DNA from: JBCCXL01 sp039191605
GTDB taxonomy: Bacteria > Acidobacteriota > Thermoanaerobaculia > Multivoradales > JAHZIX01
Length of the DNA stretch: 64,000 bases
Direction of reading: 5' to 3'
Assembly (NCBI GenBank): GCA_039191605.1
Contig: JBCCXL010000001.1
Span: 248,001-312,000, forward strand
The translations under genes and the position numbers were made by a program. Within the stretch, counting starts at the first letter, position 1. Each line of letters begins with the position of its first letter. The notes below the pieces were generated by a model. That model saw only the letters and a list, made by a program, of their open reading frames with translations, was not told the DNA's origin and ran no database searches. Below are positions 60,920 to 64,000 of this stretch, in pieces.

Positions 60920-62423
60920 CCCTACCTCCCGACTCTCGCAGCTCTTCCGGCTCCCGCAGCTCCCACCGCGGGTTTCGCCACAGCAGAAGAGCGAAGGGAA
61001 TCCAAACCAGCGCGAAGGTCCACGGCCAGTGGGAGAACTCCCCGTGTTGAGGAGCATAGGTGATCAGCATTAAGGCGGAGAGGGCGAGCCACGCTCGCTG
61101 TCCGCAGAGGGCAGCAAAGGGCAGCACCCAAAGGGAATACCACGGATAGAAGGTCGCGGTGCACAGCAGGGCAGCCGCCAGCAGACGCCCGGTGCCGGTC
61201 ACCGGATCACGCCAGCCTGCCCTGCTCGCCTGCCAGGCGGCGCGCAGAACGGCACACCCCAGGAGGCCGGCCAGGACCAATTTGGCGTGCAGCTGCGGGT
61301 AGTTGAAAGGATAGAAGCGATTCCAAAAGGGATCGTGTCCGTCCGCCGCCTTGATCGCGTTGAGCAGCCTTTCCCCCCACTGCGGCGTCCCCACCAGGTC
61401 GAAGAGACGCCACAGGGGCTCGAAAAGCGGGCCGTTGAACTCCCAGGAAACGCCGTAGCGCAGAAGACCGGGAGGCACTCCTCCAACGATTACCCACAGC
61501 GGCCCCAGCCCGACCACCAAGGCCGCGAGGGCGCCTCCGACAAACCACAAGGGCCGCCGACAGGCCCGAGCCCACAGCGGCAAGAGCACCACCGGCACCA
61601 GCTTGGAGAGCACGCCGGCGACCATCGCGACAGCCAGCCCCAGCGCCCCCGAGGCGCTGACCCGCCAGCGATCCAAAGCGCCTTGCGCCCCGTACCCTTC
61701 GGGAGGTTCCCTTCGATACCAGGCCATCCAATGCCAAGCCGCAACTCCCAGCACGACGCAGGCCACCCCGAGCGCATCGACGTGGCCCATGCCGGCAATC
61801 TCGAGGCAAACCAGCGGATTCCAGGCATATGCCACCACCGCGGCGGTACTCAGATCCCGCCGTCGTGCGATATAAACGAGGCCCGCACAGGCGAGTAAAT
61901 CCACCAACACCAACAGCCCCTTGAGAGCCACTAGCTGTGCGAGCCAGTCTCCCGGAAGCCTCGCGGCTACGGTGAACAGAGCCATCGCCATCGGCGGGTA
62001 AACCGTCGGCACGTCGCGATGGTGCATTCGCTCCCAGAGCTCTCCCCGAAGCGACACCAGCTCTTCCGCTTCCGGCGGTAGAGAATAAGGGTCGTAGCCC
62101 GCCGCCAAGACCCTGCCATCCCAGAGATAGCGATGAGCATCGTTGGACAGCGTCGGCTCGAGAGGCAAGAGCAGCAACCGTAAGGCGAGAGCCACCCCAA
62201 AAACCAGCGCCCAGCGCGGCGAGCTCCCCCGCAAGCAAGCCATCGCCCAAACCAGGGCGACAAAGGCGAGCGCGCCAACCCCCATGGTCCAGGGCCAAGC
62301 ATCTGCCAGGTCCCCGATCGCCAACCACGCCCCATGAGTTATCAACAGCATCCCGATGGACAAGCGTCGCCCACCAGCCCCGCGCGGCACCCATTGCCAG
62401 CGAGACGTAGAGATCTCTGGCAC
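60909..62423 (-). CDS. Multi-pass mannosyltransferase-like protein (GT87/DUF2029 type)
   Basis: I start at GTG 62423, because AAGGAGG stands 8 bases upstream of it; the more distant ATG at 62507 is possible but would overlap the divergent gene. 504 residues with about 11 membrane helices. The first loop has LSNDAHRYLWDGRVLAAGYD, a motif of GT-C enzymes using polyprenyl-phosphate mannose (MptA/B and DUF2029 families). Other phrases: PTVYPPMAMALFTVAARLPG, AYAWNPLVCLEIAGMGHVDA and FNGPLFEPLWRL. The sugar and acceptor are unknown. Confidence 0.82.
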   Translation of the reverse strand: MPEISTSRWQWVPRGAGGRRLSIGMLLITHGAWLAIGDLADAWPWTMGVGALAFVALVWAMACLRGSSPRWALVFGVALALRLLLLPLEPTLSNDAHRYLWDGRVLAAGYDPYSLPPEAEELVSLRGELWERMHHRDVPTVYPPMAMALFTVAARLPGDWLAQLVALKGLLVLVDLLACAGLVYIARRRDLSTAAVVAYAWNPLVCLEIAGMGHVDALGVACVVLGVAAWHWMAWYRREPPEGYGAQGALDRWRVSASGALGLAVAMVAGVLSKLVPVVLLPLWARACRRPLWFVGGALAALVVGLGPLWVIVGGVPPGLLRYGVSWEFNGPLFEPLWRLFDLVGTPQWGERLLNAIKAADGHDPFWNRFYPFNYPQLHAKLVLAGLLGCAVLRAAWQASRAGWRDPVTGTGRLLAAALLCTATFYPWYSLWVLPFAALCGQRAWLALSALMLITYAPQHGEFSHWPWTFALVWIPFALLLWRNPRWELREPEELRESGGRDGI

Positions 62424-62458
62424 CCGCGGAGCCTCCTTCACCTCCCGGGAGAATACCG

Positions 62459-64000
62459 TTGAGCTGGTTTGACCCAACTCGTTGGGAATTGATGGTCGAT
62501 CCTTCATGGCGCTGGTTGCTGGAGCCTTCCTGGGCCTTGGTGATTCTGGCACTCTACTATCTGACTCTGGGGATCTTGGCTCTGTACGGCCTTCACCGAC
62601 TGTTGTTGGTCACCCTCTACTGGCGCCACGCTCGCCGCCCTCTCGAGATACCCGCGGAGCCGGAAACATGGCCTCGAGTCACGGTGCAGCTGCCCCTCTA
62701 CAACGAACGCTACGTCGCCCGGCGCCTGCTCACCGCCATCGCGGCGCTCGATTATCCCCGCGATCGCCTAGAAATCCAGGTTCTAGACGACTCCACCGAC
62801 GACACTCGAGATTTGGTCGCCTCCCAGGTCGATGATCTCCAGCGCCAGGGAGTCCCGATCGTCCACCTTCACCGCGAAAATCGCGAAGGCTTCAAGGCCG
62901 GCGCCTTAGCCGCGGGTCTCGAGCAAGCCCAGGGAGAATTGGTCGCGGTCTTTGACGCGGACTTCATTCCCGGCGCTGATTTTCTGCGCCGCACCGTCCC
63001 CTACTTTCAGGACGACGGCATCGGCATGGTGCAAACCTGTTGGGACCACGTCAACCGGGAGTATTCGCTGCTCACCCAGGCCCAGGCGGTTCTCCTCGAT
63101 GGCCACTTCCTGGTAGAACACGCCGCCCGCCACCGCTCCGGGCGCTTCTTCAACTTCAACGGCACGGGAGGAGTGTGGCGCCGCCAAACCATCGAAGAGG
63201 CCGGCGGCTGGCAGCACGACACCCTGACGGAAGACCTCGACCTCTCCTACCGCGCCCAGCTCGCCGGTTGGCGCTTCCTCTTCCTGCCTGAGGTGAAGAC
63301 CCCCTCCGAACTGCCGATGGACGTCCACGGATTCAAAAACCAGCAGCACCGCTGGACCAAAGGCTCGGTGCAAACCGCCCGCAAGCTGCTGTGGCGGATC
63401 CTGCGCTCTAGGCTGCCCTGGACCGTGAAGACCGAAGCCTTCGTCCACCTCAGCGCGAACTTCTCGTACCTGCTGATGATCTTCCTCTCCCTCTTGGTCT
63501 TCCCCGCCATGGCGGTTCGCGGCGACCGGCTGGACGCCTCCCTGCCCTGGATCGACCTCCCCCTGCTGATCGGGGCCACCGGCTCCGTGCTCCTCTTCTA
63601 TGCCGTCAGTCAGCGCGCACGGGGGAAATCTTGGCTATCCAGCTTTGCCTGGGTGCCGATCCTCATGGGCTTGGGCATCGGCCTCTCGGTCAATAACTGC
63701 CGCGCCGTCCTCGAGGGAATGGTGGAGCGGGGAGGAACTTTTGTTCGCACCCCGAAATACAGCATCGTCGACTCCCAGCAGCGATGGCAGGATCTCGCCT
63801 ACCGCGCCCGCAAGAACCTGAGTTTCCTGCTGGAGGGTTTCCTCACTCTCTACCTAGCTCTCTGCCTTCTGCTCGCCGCCGCTTGGCAGATGTGGCTCGC
63901 CCTTCCCTTCCTCTATCTCTTCTTCCACGGCTACGGGACGATGTTCTTGCTCTCCCTCCTGCCTCGCGGCCACGGCAGCTGGATACGGGCCCAGAGCTAG
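62459..64000 (+). CDS. Cellulose-synthase-like glycosyltransferase family 2
   Basis: 513 residues, complete: the TAG stop is the last codon of the window. TTG 62459 has GGGAG upstream; ATG 62492 is an alternative. The GT2 domain has VQLPLYNERYVARRLLTAIA, LDDSTDDT, the DxD motif AVFDADFIPGADFL, FNFNGTGGVWRRQTIEEAGG, the catalytic TED in LTEDLDLSYRAQLAGW and QQHRWTKGSVQTARKLL (QxxRW). Several C-terminal membrane helices follow. This fits processive CesA-like beta-glycan synthases, for example glucomannan or other envelope glycans. It starts about 35 bases from the divergent mannosyltransferase-like gene. Confidence 0.92.
   Translation: MSWFDPTRWELMVDPSWRWLLEPSWALVILALYYLTLGILALYGLHRLLLVTLYWRHARRPLEIPAEPETWPRVTVQLPLYNERYVARRLLTAIAALDYPRDRLEIQVLDDSTDDTRDLVASQVDDLQRQGVPIVHLHRENREGFKAGALAAGLEQAQGELVAVFDADFIPGADFLRRTVPYFQDDGIGMVQTCWDHVNREYSLLTQAQAVLLDGHFLVEHAARHRSGRFFNFNGTGGVWRRQTIEEAGGWQHDTLTEDLDLSYRAQLAGWRFLFLPEVKTPSELPMDVHGFKNQQHRWTKGSVQTARKLLWRILRSRLPWTVKTEAFVHLSANFSYLLMIFLSLLVFPAMAVRGDRLDASLPWIDLPLLIGATGSVLLFYAVSQRARGKSWLSSFAWVPILMGLGIGLSVNNCRAVLEGMVERGGTFVRTPKYSIVDSQQRWQDLAYRARKNLSFLLEGFLTLYLALCLLLAAAWQMWLALPFLYLFFHGYGTMFLLSLLPRGHGSWIRAQS

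Overview
The window is a stretch of high-GC chromosome from a diderm (Gram-negative-type) bacterium. It carries lipid A/Kdo genes, BamD, RseP, a tol-pal CpoB-like protein and a complete type IV pilus machine of the PilB-PilC-PilM-PilN-PilO-PilP-PilQ kind with several prepilin-like proteins. The gene mix (two retraction-type PilT ATPases, S9 peptidase, ECF sigma factor in a pilus operon, many GTG/TTG starts, many 4-base ATGA overlaps) is most like Acidobacteriota, perhaps Thermoanaerobaculia. That assignment is inference: no rRNA or other phylogenetic marker is in the window.

Layout. 1-4375: two YfhO-like multi-pass membrane proteins, the first cut by the window edge. 4496-6732: biotin carboxylase plus a biotin carrier protein of an acyl-CoA carboxylase. 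6766-10643: two PilT-type ATPases in tandem, the first fused to a long HEAT-repeat region. 11076-14406: dodecin, a secreted S9 peptidase and a small membrane protein. 14709-15350 (minus): BON-domain protein with a clear terminator. 15681-17769: TPP riboswitch and thiC. 17808-19777: an AAA ATPase and a secreted protein. 19852-22667: an AT-rich island with one large gene, flanked by direct copies of the 3' end of a glycosyltransferase gene. 22358-26821 (minus): GT9 glycosyltransferase, lipid A acyltransferase, lpxK and waaA, each overlapping the next by 4 bases.

27091-41082 is the type IV pilus region: ECF sigma factor, anti-sigma-like protein, secretin-N-like protein, pilC, pilB, pilM, pilN, pilO, pilP, a secretin with a C-terminal cohesin-like domain, and three prepilin-like proteins. 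41107-42958: dUTPase and threonine dehydratase. 43196-45308: an HxlR regulator with a large dyad operator candidate, facing a luciferase-domain protein and a solute-binding-like protein. 45500-47048 (minus): rlmN and an unknown gene. 47328-48729: an AmgK-like kinase and TatA. 48920-62423 (minus): lytic transglycosylase, Fis-type HTH protein, LysM protein, CpoB-like protein, bamD, rpe, PASTA protein, rseP, cdsA, uppS, truA and a multi-pass mannosyltransferase-like protein. 62459-64000: a cellulose-synthase-like GT2 enzyme.

The most unusual object is the island gene at 20354-22255. It is AT-rich in GC-rich surroundings. Its product looks like a delta-endotoxin (Cry domain I)-like helical region followed by three hemopexin repeats, so it may be a horizontally acquired pore-forming toxin. 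The island lies between a 108-base perfect direct repeat derived from the glycosyltransferase gene. Other points of interest are the HEAT-PilT fusion, the cohesin-tailed secretin, the sigma/anti-sigma pair heading the pilus operon, a leaderless solute-binding-like protein, a 51-base dyad upstream of the HxlR gene, and several minisatellites in gene-free gaps.
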